Below are positions 16,703 through 25,934 of a stretch of DNA of 64,000 bases, piece after piece (positions within the stretch are counted from its first letter, which is position 1; every line of letters starts with the position of its first letter). The DNA is from Zoogloea sp. GTDB lineage: Bacteria; Pseudomonadota; Gammaproteobacteria; Burkholderiales; Rhodocyclaceae. The notes beneath the pieces were generated by a model. It ran no database searches, was not told where the DNA came from, and worked only from the letters and a program-made list of their open reading frames with translations. Position numbers and translations under genes: made by a program. The DNA is taken from NCBI RefSeq assembly GCF_028689785.1, contig NZ_JAQVCN010000002.1, forward strand, positions 143,199 to 207,198, read 5' to 3'.

Positions 16703-17332
16703 TCAGGCCGGAACTGCCGGGTTGAGGCTGTAGGTGACGGTGAGGCTGGCCTTGGCCAGGATGTGACCGACCATGGCATTGCGTGCCTGCTGGCCGTCGA
16801 AGGGGCCGGACACGGAAAGCGTGGGTACATCAAGCGCGTACACCGTGAACACGTAGCGGTGGCGGATCGAATCATTCCAGGGCGGGCAGGGGCCGTCGTA
16901 GCCGAAGTAGTTGCCCTTCATCTGCTCGTCGTTGGCAAACCAGCCGGTGTAGTCATTGAGGCCGTGACGGCTCCCGTCGGGCAGGTCGGGGCCCGGCTTG
17001 CCGTTGGGCGTCACTTCGTGGGAGTGTTCCCCCTCGGCGATGCTCGTGGTGTTTTCTGGCAGGTCGATCAGCACCCAATGGAAGAAATCCACCCGCGGAA
17101 GTTCGGCGGGAACCTGCCGGCCTTCCTGGTTTACGTCGTCCCCGCGACTGGGTACGTCGGGGTCGTGGCAAATCACGGTGAAGCTGCGGGTGCCCGCTGG
17201 TGCTCCGCTCCAGCTGAGCTGCGGATTGCGGTTGCTGCCAAGGCAGACGTGCCCTTCGGCGGCGGGAATGCAGAAAGTGAAGGAGCCGGGAATCACGGCC
17301 CCATCGGCAAAGCTCTGGCTAGTCACTTGCAT
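16703..17332 (-). CDS. YbhB/YbcL-family PEBP (Raf-kinase-inhibitor-like) protein
   Basis: A 209-residue phosphatidylethanolamine-binding-protein-like protein. The ligand pocket motifs are DPDVP (near 57-61), FFHWVLIDLP, and GPCPPWNDSIRHRYVFTVYALD. No signal peptide is evident, so it is probably cytoplasmic. The bacterial family's function is unclear; small-molecule or phosphate binding is suggested for relatives. GGGGAGAGC upstream of the ATG is a good ribosome site. It lies 62 bp downstream of murJ on the same strand and may share its transcript. Confidence 0.87.
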   Translation of the reverse strand: MQVTSQSFADGAVIPGSFTFCIPAAEGHVCLGSNRNPQLSWSGAPAGTRSFTVICHDPDVPSRGDDVNQEGRQVPAELPRVDFFHWVLIDLPENTTSIAEGEHSHEVTPNGKPGPDLPDGSRHGLNDYTGWFANDEQMKGNYFGYDGPCPPWNDSIRHRYVFTVYALDVPTLSVSGPFDGQQARNAMVGHILAKASLTVTYSLNPAVPA

Positions 17333-17394
17333 TGTGTTGTGCTCTCCCCTTTAAGTCAGGGGATTTTAGCCAAGTTTGGCCGGTGCGTTGCCAC

Positions 17395-18930
17395 TCATGC
17401 ACTGCCGCGACGGAAGTCCCTGACCCGGAAGCCGAGGGCAAACAGCACCGCAAAATAGACGCTCATGCCGCCGATCACGAGGGCCAGCAGGCGCAGCACC
17501 CGCTCAAGCCCGGATGCAGTCAGCCACAGGGCGTTGCTGCCGGCAGCAAAATGCACGGACAGCCCAAGCGCGATGAGGGCGACGAGCAGCTTTGCCGCAA
17601 ACCTGCCCCAGCCGGGGAGAGGGGTGTAGACCGCTCGTTTGCGCAGGCCGTGGTAAAGCAGGCCGGCATTGACGCAGGAGGCCAGGCCGATGGACAGGGC
17701 CAGGCCGGCGTGCTGGAAGGGGCCGATGAAGACGAGGTTCATCAGTTGGGTGATGACCAGCGAGAAGATGCCGATGCGCACCGGAGTGCGCACATCCTGG
17801 CGGGAGTAGAAGGCCGGCGCCAGCACCTTCACCAGGATCAGCCCGGTCAGGCCGATGCTGTAGGCGATCAGGGCGGTGCGGGTTTGCAGGACGTCGTCGG
17901 CGCCGAAGGCCCCGTGGTGGAACAGGGTGCTGATCAGCGGCACCGCCAGCAGAGCCAGGCCGAGGGAGGCGGGCAGGGTCAGCATCAGGGTCAGGCGCAG
18001 GCCCCAGTCGAGCAGGGCTGAAAATTCGGCGGGCTTCTCGTCGGCGTGCATCTTGGAAAGGCTGGGCAGCAGGATGGTGCCCAGCGCTACGCCCAGCATG
18101 CCGGCCGGAAACTCCATCAGGCGGTCGGCATAATACAGCCAGGATACGCTGCCGCTGGGCAGGAAGGAGGCAAAAACGGTATTGATGAGCAGTGAGATCT
18201 GGCTCACCGAGACGCCCAGCATGGCGGGGCCCATGAGCTTCAGGATGCGCCGCACGCCCGGGTCGGAGAAGTTGAGGGAGAAGCGTGGCAGCATGCCGAT
18301 CTGTGCCAGGGGGCGCAGTTGCAGCAGCACCTGGGCCAGCCCACCAATGAACACTGCCCAGCCCAGGGCAAGGATGGGCGGGTTGAAGTAGGGCGCGGCG
18401 AACAGGGCCATGCCGATGAAGCTCAAGTTGAGCAGCACCGGGGTGAAGGCCGGGATCGCGAAACGGCTCCAGGTGTTGAGCACGCCACCGGCGAGAGCCA
18501 CCAGGGCCATGAAGAAGATGTAGGGGAAGGTGATGCGGGTCAGTTCGACGGTGAGCTCGAACTTTTTGATGTCGTCCGAAAAGCCTGGGGCGGTGGCGTA
18601 AATGATGGCAGGGGCGGCCAGGGCGCCGAGAATGGAGACGATCAGCACCACCAGCCCGAGGGCGCTTGCCACGTGATTGATCAGGCGGTGGGTTTCCTCC
18701 TCGCCGCGCTTGTTTTTGTATTCGGCGAGGATGGGGACGAAGGCTTGGGAGAAGGCCCCCTCGGCGAACATGCGGCGCAGCAGGTTGGGCAACCGGAAGG
18801 CCACCACGAAGGCGTCCATCTCGATGCCGGCGCCAAAAGCGCGGGCCTGCACGAAGTCACGCACGAACCCCAGGATGCGCGAAAGCAGGGTCATGCCGCT
18901 GACCGTGGCAAGGGCGCGGAGGAGGTTCAT
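17395..18930 (-). CDS. murJ: Lipid II flippase MurJ
   Basis: A polytopic membrane protein of the MviN/MurJ family that moves lipid II across the inner membrane for peptidoglycan synthesis. The canonical N-terminus MNLLRALATVSGMTLLSRILGFVRD begins at the ATG at 18930 (511 aa). The track start is a TTG at 18963, and another ATG lies at 18939. AFVVAFRLPNLLRRMFAEGAFSQAFVP is the family signature. It is divergent from accA, with about 170 bp between, which includes a TAAAAT box near the accA side. Confidence 0.96.
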   Translation of the reverse strand: MNLLRALATVSGMTLLSRILGFVRDFVQARAFGAGIEMDAFVVAFRLPNLLRRMFAEGAFSQAFVPILAEYKNKRGEEETHRLINHVASALGLVVLIVSILGALAAPAIIYATAPGFSDDIKKFELTVELTRITFPYIFFMALVALAGGVLNTWSRFAIPAFTPVLLNLSFIGMALFAAPYFNPPILALGWAVFIGGLAQVLLQLRPLAQIGMLPRFSLNFSDPGVRRILKLMGPAMLGVSVSQISLLINTVFASFLPSGSVSWLYYADRLMEFPAGMLGVALGTILLPSLSKMHADEKPAEFSALLDWGLRLTLMLTLPASLGLALLAVPLISTLFHHGAFGADDVLQTRTALIAYSIGLTGLILVKVLAPAFYSRQDVRTPVRIGIFSLVITQLMNLVFIGPFQHAGLALSIGLASCVNAGLLYHGLRKRAVYTPLPGWGRFAAKLLVALIALGLSVHFAAGSNALWLTASGLERVLRLLALVIGGMSVYFAVLFALGFRVRDFRRGSA

Positions 18931-19099
18931 CGAGGCCATGGAATCAGGGTGTTGCAAGGGCAAAGAGGGTCGATGTTAGCGGCTTATGGCGCCCTGCAGC
19001 AATGCGATTTTCCGCGTTCGGCCGCGTTTGGCATGGCCGTGGCGCCCGTCGCGGAGGGCGATGGGGTAAAATGGCAAAAATTTTTGTGAGCTCGACCTG

Positions 19100-20068
19100 A
19101 TGAAAACCACGTTCCTAGATTTTGAACAGCCTATTGCGGAACTCGAGGCAAAGATCGAAGAACTACGCTTTGTGCAGGATGATTCGGCGGTGGACATCTC
19201 CGAGGAGATCGGCCGCCTGGAACAGAAGAACTACGGCCTGACCAAGGACATCTACGGCAAGCTGACACCCTGGCAGTGTGCCCTGGTGGCACGCCACCCC
19301 CAGCGTCCCTACACCCTCGACTACGTGCAGCACATCTTCACCGACTTCGAAGAGCTCCACGGGGATCGCAGCTTTGCCGACGACAAGGCCATCGTGGGCG
19401 GTCTGGCCCGCTTCAATGGCCAGTCCTGCATGATCATCGGTCACCAGAAGGGGCGTGACACCAAAGAGAAGATCCACCGCAATTTCGGCATGCCCCGGCC
19501 GGAGGGCTATCGCAAGGCCATGCGACTGATGAAACTGGCCGAGAAGTTCAATCTGCCGGTGTTCACCTTTGTTGACACGCCCGGCGCCTACCCGGGCATC
19601 GACGCCGAAGAGCGGGGCCAGTCCGAAGCCATCGGCCACAACCTGTTCGTGATGGCCGAGCTGAAGGTGCCGCTGATCTGCACCATCATCGGCGAGGGCG
19701 GTTCCGGTGGTGCGCTGGCGATTGCCGTCGGCGACCAGTTGCTGATGCTCCAGTACTCCACCTACTCCGTGATTTCGCCGGAAGGTTGCGCTTCCATCCT
19801 CTGGAAGAGTGCCGAGCGTGCGCCCGATGCGGCGGAGACAATGGGTATCACCGCATCCCGGCTCAAGTCCCTGGGCCTGATCGACAAGGTGGTGAGTGAG
19901 CCGGTGGGGGGCGCCCATCGGGATCATCGAGCCATGTCCCAGAACCTCAAGCGGGCGCTCCAGGATGCCCTGCGCCAGGTTTCCGAATTGTCTCCCTCCG
20001 AACTGCTTGAGCGGCGTTTCGAGCGTTTGATGAGCTACGGCAAGTTCAAGGAAATTGCCGTCGACTGA
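19100..20068 (+). CDS. accA: Acetyl-CoA carboxylase carboxyltransferase subunit alpha
   Basis: A 322-residue subunit that, with AccD, transfers the carboxyl group from carboxybiotin to acetyl-CoA in the first step of fatty acid synthesis. Family motifs are [34 protein letters not shown] and the oxyanion-forming [17 protein letters not shown] (about 196-211), then [14 protein letters not shown]. Length is normal. Its 3' end overlaps the proposed tilS start by 14 bp. Confidence 0.98.
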   Translation: MKTTFLDFEQPIAELEAKIEELRFVQDDSAVDISEEIGRLEQKNYGLTKDIYGKLTPWQCALVARHPQRPYTLDYVQHIFTDFEELHGDRSFADDKAIVGGLARFNGQSCMIIGHQKGRDTKEKIHRNFGMPRPEGYRKAMRLMKLAEKFNLPVFTFVDTPGAYPGIDAEERGQSEAIGHNLFVMAELKVPLICTIIGEGGSGGALAIAVGDQLLMLQYSTYSVISPEGCASILWKSAERAPDAAETMGITASRLKSLGLIDKVVSEPVGGAHRDHRAMSQNLKRALQDALRQVSELSPSELLERRFERLMSYGKFKEIAVD

Positions 20069-21386
20069 GCTCGTTGCCGCTGTCGTCCGTCAGTGGCGGC
20101 AGCTTCCCGTCGCGCCGGCCCGGCTCAGGGTCGGCCTCAGCGGCGGGCTTGATTCCTGTGTTCTCCTGCATGTCCTCGCCGGTTTGCGCGAGGCGCTCGG
20201 CTTCGAACTCACGGCGATCCATGTCAGTCATGGGCTGATTCCCGGTTCGGCCGCGTGGGCACAGTCGTGTGCCCGGCTGTGCGAGCGCCTGGACGTTCCA
20301 TTTGCGGTGCGTGAGGTGGTGGTCCGGCGTGATCACCCGGGCGGGCTTGAGGCCGCAGCGCGGGAGGCCCGCCATGCCGCCCTGGGAGAAGACGCCGACG
20401 GTGCGTTGCTGGTTCTGGCTCATCACCGGGACGATCAGGCCGAAACCGTGCTTTTTCGCGCCCTCCGGGGGGCGGGGGTGCGGGGAGCGGGGGGTATGCG
20501 GGTGTTCGATGCCCGGTCTGGAGGGGCCGGCATCTGGCGTCCGTTTCTGGAGGCGCCGCGTCGGGATCTGCAGGCCTACGCCACGGCGCATGCCCTGGAC
20601 TGGGTCGAGGATCCGAGCAACCAGGACCTGCGCTTTTCCCGCAATTTTCTGCGTCTGGACGTGCTGCCCCGCATCGAGGTGCGCCAGCCGGGCGCAGCTG
20701 CCGCGCTGGCCCGAACCGGGCGTCTGTGCGCGGAGGCGGCCGATCTCCTCGATGATCTGGCCGACCTGGATCTTGCGGCCATGGGAGGTGGGGAGGCGGG
20801 GCGCTTCAGTCATGCCGCAGCCTTGAGTCTGGCGCCGCCCCGTCTGCGCAACGTGATGCGCCGTGCCCTGGAACGCGCCGGGGCCCTGATGCCCGACGAA
20901 GACCGGCTGTGCGAGGCGGAGCGGCAATTGCGCCGTGGCACGGCTGCAGCCGGCTGGCGGCTGGTGCTCGGGACGCACGCCGTCTGTGTATACCGCGATG
21001 GTTGGTGGATCGAACCGGCTGAACTGCCTGCCGTTCCTGCAGCGCGTGCGTGGACGGACGAGCAGACGGTGGGCTGGGCGGGGGGCTTGGTGAGCCTTGT
21101 TCCGGCGGTGGGGCAAGGGATTGCGGCTGCGGCCCTGACCGGGGTGTGCTGTGAGCTGCGTGGGAGGAGTGGCGGCGAGCGGCTGCGTCTGAGGCCCGAT
21201 GGCCCGGGTCGGAGCCTGAAGAATCTGTTGCAGGAAGCGGCCGTTCCGCCCTGGTATCGCCCCTTGCTGCCTTTGCTGTGGGTGGATGGCCGCCTGGCCT
21301 GGGTGGCCGGGGTAGGGGTTGCTGCGGAGTTCCGTTGTCCGCCGGGTGAGCCTGGGGTGGTGGCAGGCTGGTCCGGAACCGCCTGA
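20055..21386 (+). CDS. tilS: tRNA(Ile)-lysidine synthase
   Basis: A 443-residue N-type ATP pyrophosphatase that makes lysidine at the wobble cytidine of tRNA-Ile(CAU), changing its decoding from AUG to AUA. The PP-loop SGGLDS is at 29-34, with HVSHGL and [20 protein letters not shown] following. The C-terminal domain ends FRCPPGEP. The only initiation codon in frame upstream of the PP-loop is TTG at 20055, inside the accA end, with AAGGA too close to be a normal ribosome site. Translation is probably coupled to accA. The start is the least certain part. Confidence 0.92.
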   Translation: MPSTELVAAVVRQWRQLPVAPARLRVGLSGGLDSCVLLHVLAGLREALGFELTAIHVSHGLIPGSAAWAQSCARLCERLDVPFAVREVVVRRDHPGGLEAAAREARHAALGEDADGALLVLAHHRDDQAETVLFRALRGAGVRGAGGMRVFDARSGGAGIWRPFLEAPRRDLQAYATAHALDWVEDPSNQDLRFSRNFLRLDVLPRIEVRQPGAAAALARTGRLCAEAADLLDDLADLDLAAMGGGEAGRFSHAAALSLAPPRLRNVMRRALERAGALMPDEDRLCEAERQLRRGTAAAGWRLVLGTHAVCVYRDGWWIEPAELPAVPAARAWTDEQTVGWAGGLVSLVPAVGQGIAAAALTGVCCELRGRSGGERLRLRPDGPGRSLKNLLQEAAVPPWYRPLLPLLWVDGRLAWVAGVGVAAEFRCPPGEPGVVAGWSGTA

Positions 21387-21388
21387 AT

Positions 21389-21994
21389 TCAGTCGCGCCC
21401 GGGGGAGAGCAGCTGGGCCAGCTCGACTGCTGAGCGCACCCCCATTTTCTCGAACACGCGGGAGCGGTGCACTTCCACTGTACGCATGGAGATGTTCAGC
21501 TCATCCGCAATCACTTTGTTGAACTTGCCGGCGAGGACCAGATGCATCACCTCGTGCTCCCGGGGGGTGAGCTGGGCCAGGCGGCCGCTTACGGTCGCCT
21601 GGGTTTCCTGGTTGGCCAGGCGGCGGGCATCGCTTTCCATGGCCCGGATCACCACGTCCACCAAGGCATTGTCGTCAAAGGGCTTTTCGAGAAAATCGAA
21701 GGCGCCTTTCTTGAGAGTGCCGACGGCCATGGGCACGTCCCCGTGACCGGTGAGGAAGATCACTGGCATGGGGTTGCGGCGTTCGAGCAGGGCGTCGAAG
21801 CACTCAAGGCCACTCATTTCACGCATCCGGATGTCCAGCACGATGCAGCCATTGAAGTCCGGCTGCCATCCGGCGAGGAACTCCTCGGCCGAAGACCAGG
21901 TTCGGGCCGAGACATTGCGGGTACGCAGCAGCCAGGTGAGGGCATCGCGGATGGCTTCGTCGTCGTCGACGATGTGGGCGAGGGGTGCGGTCAT
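21389..21994 (-). CDS. dctR: C4-dicarboxylate response regulator DctR (FixJ/NarL type)
   Basis: The track frame is long (353 aa), but the domain starts at the ATG at 21994 (201 aa), overlapping the kinase stop as ATGA. The receiver domain has acidic residues at 10-12 and phospho-acceptor D54 (IVLDIRM), with EKPFDD near its end. A LuxR/FixJ-type DNA-binding domain follows (LTPREHEVMHLVLAGKFNKVIADELNISMRTVEVHRSRV). This architecture matches DctR of the DctS-DctR systems that activate TRAP dicarboxylate transport. The divergent dctPQM genes are the expected target. Confidence 0.88.
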   Translation of the reverse strand: MTAPLAHIVDDDEAIRDALTWLLRTRNVSARTWSSAEEFLAGWQPDFNGCIVLDIRMREMSGLECFDALLERRNPMPVIFLTGHGDVPMAVGTLKKGAFDFLEKPFDDNALVDVVIRAMESDARRLANQETQATVSGRLAQLTPREHEVMHLVLAGKFNKVIADELNISMRTVEVHRSRVFEKMGVRSAVELAQLLSPGRD

Positions 21995-23964
21995 GGCTGG
22001 ACGGGAAGGGAGAAGTGGAAAATCGTACCACCCCCGGGGTTGTCCTCGAAGCTCAGGCGGCCCCGGTGCAACTCGGCGATGGAGCGGCAGATGTTGAGCC
22101 CCATGCCCATTCCTTCTTCCTTGGTGGTGAAGAAAGGGGCGAAGAGCTTCTCTGCCACTTCGGGGGGAATGCCCTTGCCCCGGTCGGCAACGCTCAGGAT
22201 CAGCATGCCGTCCTGCAGGCGGGTGGTGAGATTGAGGTTGCGCTGGGGGCGGGGTGCGTCGGCCATGGCATCCATGCCGTTGCGGATAAGGTTGATGGCC
22301 ACCTGTTCGATCATCACCGGGTCGGCGGCGACGGCAGGTAGAGCCTCGGCCAGATCCTGCTGGATGCTCACCCCGCGCCGCTCGGCGTCGGGCTCCACCA
22401 GGCCTACGGCTTCGCGCAGGATGGCATTGACGTCGACGGGCTCGCACTTGGGTTCGCTGCGTCGGACAAAGGCATGGACCCGCCGGATGATCTGCCCTGC
22501 TCGCTGGGCCTGTTTGCCGATCTTTTCGAGGATGCCACTGAGCTCGCCGGGGGACATGTCCCCCTTGTCGATCATGTTGATGCAGCCAGTGTTGTAGCTG
22601 GATATGGCGGCCAGAGGTTGGTTGAGCTCATGGGCCAGGGTGGAGGCCATTTCTCCCATGGTGACCAGCCGGGCGGTGGCCTGCAGGCGTTCCTGCTGCT
22701 GGCGGTAGAGCTCCTGGGCGTGCTTCTGCTCGGTGACGTCCACCATCGACCCCATCCAGCCGATGTGCCGACCCTCCGAATCGATCAGTGGCGCTTCGAT
22801 CAGCAGGGCGTCGAAACGCTCGCCATTGCGGCGCATCAGGCGAATCTCGATGCCCTGAGCGGGTGCATTCCCGCCGAGGACCATTTCGTGGACGGTCAGG
22901 GTCCGCTCCAGGGCTTCTGGCGCCCAGTAGGGCATGGGGGGCAGCAGGCCGACCAGCTCCTCTGCGCTCCAGCCGACCATGCGACAGAAGGCCGGGTTGA
23001 CATAGGTGATTCGGCCCTTGAGGTCGCGGGCACGCATGCCGGTGTTGAGGGAGTCCTCCATGGCTTTGCGGAAGGCATGTTCGGCGCGCAGGGCTTGCTC
23101 GGCTGCCTGCCGGCGCTGCATGTGGCGACGTAGCTGCCACAGGCTCCAGACGATGGCCGCAGCCAGCACCCCGAGGGAGCCCATGAGGAGCAATGGAATC
23201 CAGCGTACTTCGCTCTTGTAGGCGGTGACATTGAGGGTGAGGCCATGGCCGGGTGGCTCGAAGGGGATCTCGTAGGCCAGGCTGGAGAGGGGGGAAACCC
23301 TTGATTTGGCGGCGATCTCCACCCCCAGATGGTTGGCCACCGACACCCGGTAGCGCTCCGAGAACCACCATGGAACCTGATGGGAGACCATGTTGTTGAG
23401 GGAGTACACACCGACCACCGACCCGAGGTAGCGCCCCCCGTCGAATATCGGTACGTGTACCTCGAACTGGGTCTGGTTTTCGATGACCGCGTAGGCATCG
23501 CTATACACCGGCCGACCCATGGAGCGGGACAGGCGATAGGCAGAGTTGGAGGGAAAGGTGCCTCCTGTCTCGCCCACCAGGTGGCTGTCGGTATAGGGAG
23601 GCTGGGCGCCTCGCACTTCGCCATTGATGTGCAGCCAGAGAATGCGGATGAGGCCGCTTTCCGGATCGAGCGCCTGACGCAGCCGCGCCTGCGTGGTGGA
23701 CGAGAGAGGGCCGCCCTTGAGCAGATCGGGGCCAAGCTGGGTGAGGTGATTGTTGTTGCGCTCGAACTGGAAACCGAGGTTCTGTTCCATCCACAGCACA
23801 TCGTTGATCAGTGTGGCGCGCTGTTCCTCGCTGTCCTGCCGGTGGGTCAGCCACAGCAGTGCCGCCATGGTGGCGATGAACAGCGCGACGGCAGCGTAAG
23901 GCAGGCTCCAGTACCAGCTTGGGGGCGGGGAGGTTGGGGTGGGTGGCAAAGGGTCGAGAATCAC
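21991..23964 (-). CDS. dctS: Membrane sensor histidine kinase DctS with PAS domain
   Basis: A 657-residue sensor. Two membrane helices (about 21-41 and 255-277) bracket a periplasmic sensor region. A PAS domain lies near 300-412 (RDLKGRITYVNPAFCRMVGWSAEEL). The transmitter has H-box histidine H445 (STLAHELNQPLAAISSY), N box NLIRNGMDAM and G boxes DRGKGIP and GMGMGLNICRSI. The HELNQPLAAI type and the periplasmic-TM-PAS-kinase order match DctS of Rhodobacter-type systems. It is co-transcribed with dctR and divergent from dctP, so it probably senses C4-dicarboxylates. Confidence 0.88.
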   Translation of the reverse strand: MILDPLPPTPTSPPPSWYWSLPYAAVALFIATMAALLWLTHRQDSEEQRATLINDVLWMEQNLGFQFERNNNHLTQLGPDLLKGGPLSSTTQARLRQALDPESGLIRILWLHINGEVRGAQPPYTDSHLVGETGGTFPSNSAYRLSRSMGRPVYSDAYAVIENQTQFEVHVPIFDGGRYLGSVVGVYSLNNMVSHQVPWWFSERYRVSVANHLGVEIAAKSRVSPLSSLAYEIPFEPPGHGLTLNVTAYKSEVRWIPLLLMGSLGVLAAAIVWSLWQLRRHMQRRQAAEQALRAEHAFRKAMEDSLNTGMRARDLKGRITYVNPAFCRMVGWSAEELVGLLPPMPYWAPEALERTLTVHEMVLGGNAPAQGIEIRLMRRNGERFDALLIEAPLIDSEGRHIGWMGSMVDVTEQKHAQELYRQQQERLQATARLVTMGEMASTLAHELNQPLAAISSYNTGCINMIDKGDMSPGELSGILEKIGKQAQRAGQIIRRVHAFVRRSEPKCEPVDVNAILREAVGLVEPDAERRGVSIQQDLAEALPAVAADPVMIEQVAINLIRNGMDAMADAPRPQRNLNLTTRLQDGMLILSVADRGKGIPPEVAEKLFAPFFTTKEEGMGMGLNICRSIAELHRGRLSFEDNPGGGTIFHFSLPVQP

Positions 23965-24041
23965 GGGTGGAGTGGGATCACGTTATCGCCGGAGTGGGCT
24001 GGAAGGGCCATCGGAACTTTCCACAGTGGGGATGACCACAA

Positions 24042-24070
24042 TTGATGCGGGTCCTGGGCTTGTCGATAGT
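24042..24070 (+). promoter_or_regulatory. Candidate dctP promoter
   Basis: TTGATG and GATAGT are spaced 17 bp apart, about 70 bp before the dctP start. Just upstream lie short dyads (CCACAGTGG and GTGG-N6-CCAC, near 24020-24039) that could be DctR sites. The -10 match is weak, and a different promoter cannot be excluded. Confidence 0.3.
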
Positions 24071-24137
24071 ACACGGGCAGCCTGTCGTTACCTCGGCAGC
24101 TCTAACCAAGTACAACTTCCAATTACGGAGACAAAAA

Positions 24138-25142
24138 ATGAAACTGCGCACTGTAATGTTCAGCCTTGTTGCACTGGGTTTCTGTGCCTCGGCGTCTGCC
24201 CAGGCTCCGATCGTGATCAAGTTCAGTCACGTGGTGGCCGCGGATACGCCCAAGGGCAAGGCCTCAGAGTACTTCAAGAAGCGCGCCGAGGAGCTGACCA
24301 AGGGTAAGGTCAAGGTCGAGGTGTACGCCAATAGTGCACTGTACAAGGACAAGGAAGAGCTGGAGGCGCTCCAGCTGGGCGCCGTGCAGATGCTGGCCCC
24401 ATCCCTCGCCAAGTTCGGCCCCCTGGGCGTGAAGGAGTTCGAGGTCTTCGATCTGCCCTACATCTTCGATGATTACAACGAATTGCACCGCATCACCCAG
24501 GGGCCCGTCGGTGCCAGCATCCTGAAGAAGCTCGAACCCAAGGGAATCGTCGGTCTGGCCTACTGGGACAACGGTTTCAAGTCGTTTTCCGCCAACACCC
24601 CGATCCGCACCCCGGCTGACCTGAAGGGCAAGAAGCTGCGCATCCAGTCCTCCAAGGTGCTTGAAGAGGAAGTCCGCTCGGTGGGTGGCCTGCCCCAAGT
24701 GATGGCTTTCTCCGAGGTCTACCAGGCCCTGCAGACTGGTGTGGTGGATGGCACCGAGAACCCCCACTCCAACATGTTCACCCAGAAGATGCATGAGGTG
24801 CAGAAGCACCTGACCGTGACCGATCACGGTTACCTGGGCTACGCGGTCATCGCCAACAAGAAGTTCTGGGACGGCTTGCCTGCCGACATCCGTGGCCAAC
24901 TGGAAACCGCGATGAAGGAATCCACCGTTTACGCCAACAAGATCGCCCAGGAAGAGAACGACAAGTCTCTGGAAGGCATCAAGAAGAGCGGCAAGACCCA
25001 GATCTACGTGCCGACCAAGGAAGAGAAGCTGGCCTTCAAGAAGGCCATGGTCCCGGTGCACCAGAAGATGGAAGGGCGCATCGGCAAGGATCTGATCCAG
25101 TCCATCTACAAGGAAACCGGCTTCGACCCCGCGAAGCTGTAA
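24138..25142 (+). CDS. dctP: TRAP transporter C4-dicarboxylate-binding protein
   Basis: The track frame begins at 24042, but the ATG at 24138, 7 bp after GGAG, gives a clean signal peptide (MKLRTVMFSLVALGFCASASA). The mature protein is a DctP-family solute receptor (334 aa precursor): FSHVVAADTPKGKASEYFKKRAEELTKGKV, GKKLRIQSSKVLEEE and VVDGTENPHSNM are family signatures. It binds C4-dicarboxylates such as succinate, fumarate or malate in the periplasm and delivers them to DctQM. dctQ follows after about 100 bp, containing a GC-rich inverted stretch that could tune expression. Confidence 0.95.
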   Translation: MKLRTVMFSLVALGFCASASAQAPIVIKFSHVVAADTPKGKASEYFKKRAEELTKGKVKVEVYANSALYKDKEELEALQLGAVQMLAPSLAKFGPLGVKEFEVFDLPYIFDDYNELHRITQGPVGASILKKLEPKGIVGLAYWDNGFKSFSANTPIRTPADLKGKKLRIQSSKVLEEEVRSVGGLPQVMAFSEVYQALQTGVVDGTENPHSNMFTQKMHEVQKHLTVTDHGYLGYAVIANKKFWDGLPADIRGQLETAMKESTVYANKIAQEENDKSLEGIKKSGKTQIYVPTKEEKLAFKKAMVPVHQKMEGRIGKDLIQSIYKETGFDPAKL

Positions 25143-25244
25143 GCGACACCCGCCTCACATCTGAATGAGCCCTCCGCGCTGCGGGGGGCTCCGGCCCGGA
25201 TTCCTTTCCGGGCTTCCGATCGCACTTCACTGCGAGGATTCATC

Positions 25245-25934
25245 ATGAAACTACTAGATCGCCTGGAAGAGTGGATCATCACCTTCCTGATGGGCGGGGC
25301 TACGGCCATCATTTTTTTGTCGGTGGTGCACCGCTATCTGGCGGGTATCAGCATTCCCGGCCTGCAAGACTGGCTGCTCTCGCTCAACTTCAGCTGGGCC
25401 CAGGAGCTGTGCATCATCATGTTCGTGTGGATGGCGAAGTTCGGCGCTGCCTATGGCGTGCGTACCGGCATCCACGTGGGCGTCGATGTTCTGATCAACC
25501 GCCTCTCCGACAGTAACCGCAGCAAGTTCATCATTTTCGGCCTGCTTGCCGGAGCCCTCTTTACCGGTATCGTCGCGACCCTGGGCGGCCACTTTGTATG
25601 GGAGAACGGTGCCCACTACGCCTTCCTGCACATGACCGGTGCCGAGATCGGCGATATCCCCGAAGGCCCCACCACGCCGGACCTGGAGTGGCCCACCTGG
25701 ATCGTGTACAGCGCCATCCCCCTGGGTTCCAGCCTGATGTGCTTCCGCTTCCTGCAGGTTACCTGGGGTTTCCTCAGGACCGGTGAGCTGCCCCACCACG
25801 ACCATGGTCATGTGGATGGTCTGGAAGACGAATTGCCGAAGGTGGATGCAAACCCGTATTCGCTGGATGACAACCTCCACGCCCACGACCTCAAGCACAA
25901 GCCCCTCGGCGAACGTGAAGGAGACCGCAAATGA
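25245..25934 (+). CDS. dctQ: TRAP transporter small permease subunit DctQ
   Basis: A 229-residue protein with four predicted membrane helices in the first 180 residues and the DctQ features WAQELCIIMFVWMAKFGAAYGVRTGIHVGVD. It pairs with DctM in sodium-coupled uptake. The C-terminal tail of about 50 residues after the last helix is hydrophilic and rich in His and Asp (HHDHGH, HAHDLKHK), longer than the usual DctQ of roughly 160-200 residues. Its stop overlaps the dctM ATG by 4 bp (ATGA). Confidence 0.92.
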   Translation: MKLLDRLEEWIITFLMGGATAIIFLSVVHRYLAGISIPGLQDWLLSLNFSWAQELCIIMFVWMAKFGAAYGVRTGIHVGVDVLINRLSDSNRSKFIIFGLLAGALFTGIVATLGGHFVWENGAHYAFLHMTGAEIGDIPEGPTTPDLEWPTWIVYSAIPLGSSLMCFRFLQVTWGFLRTGELPHHDHGHVDGLEDELPKVDANPYSLDDNLHAHDLKHKPLGEREGDRK

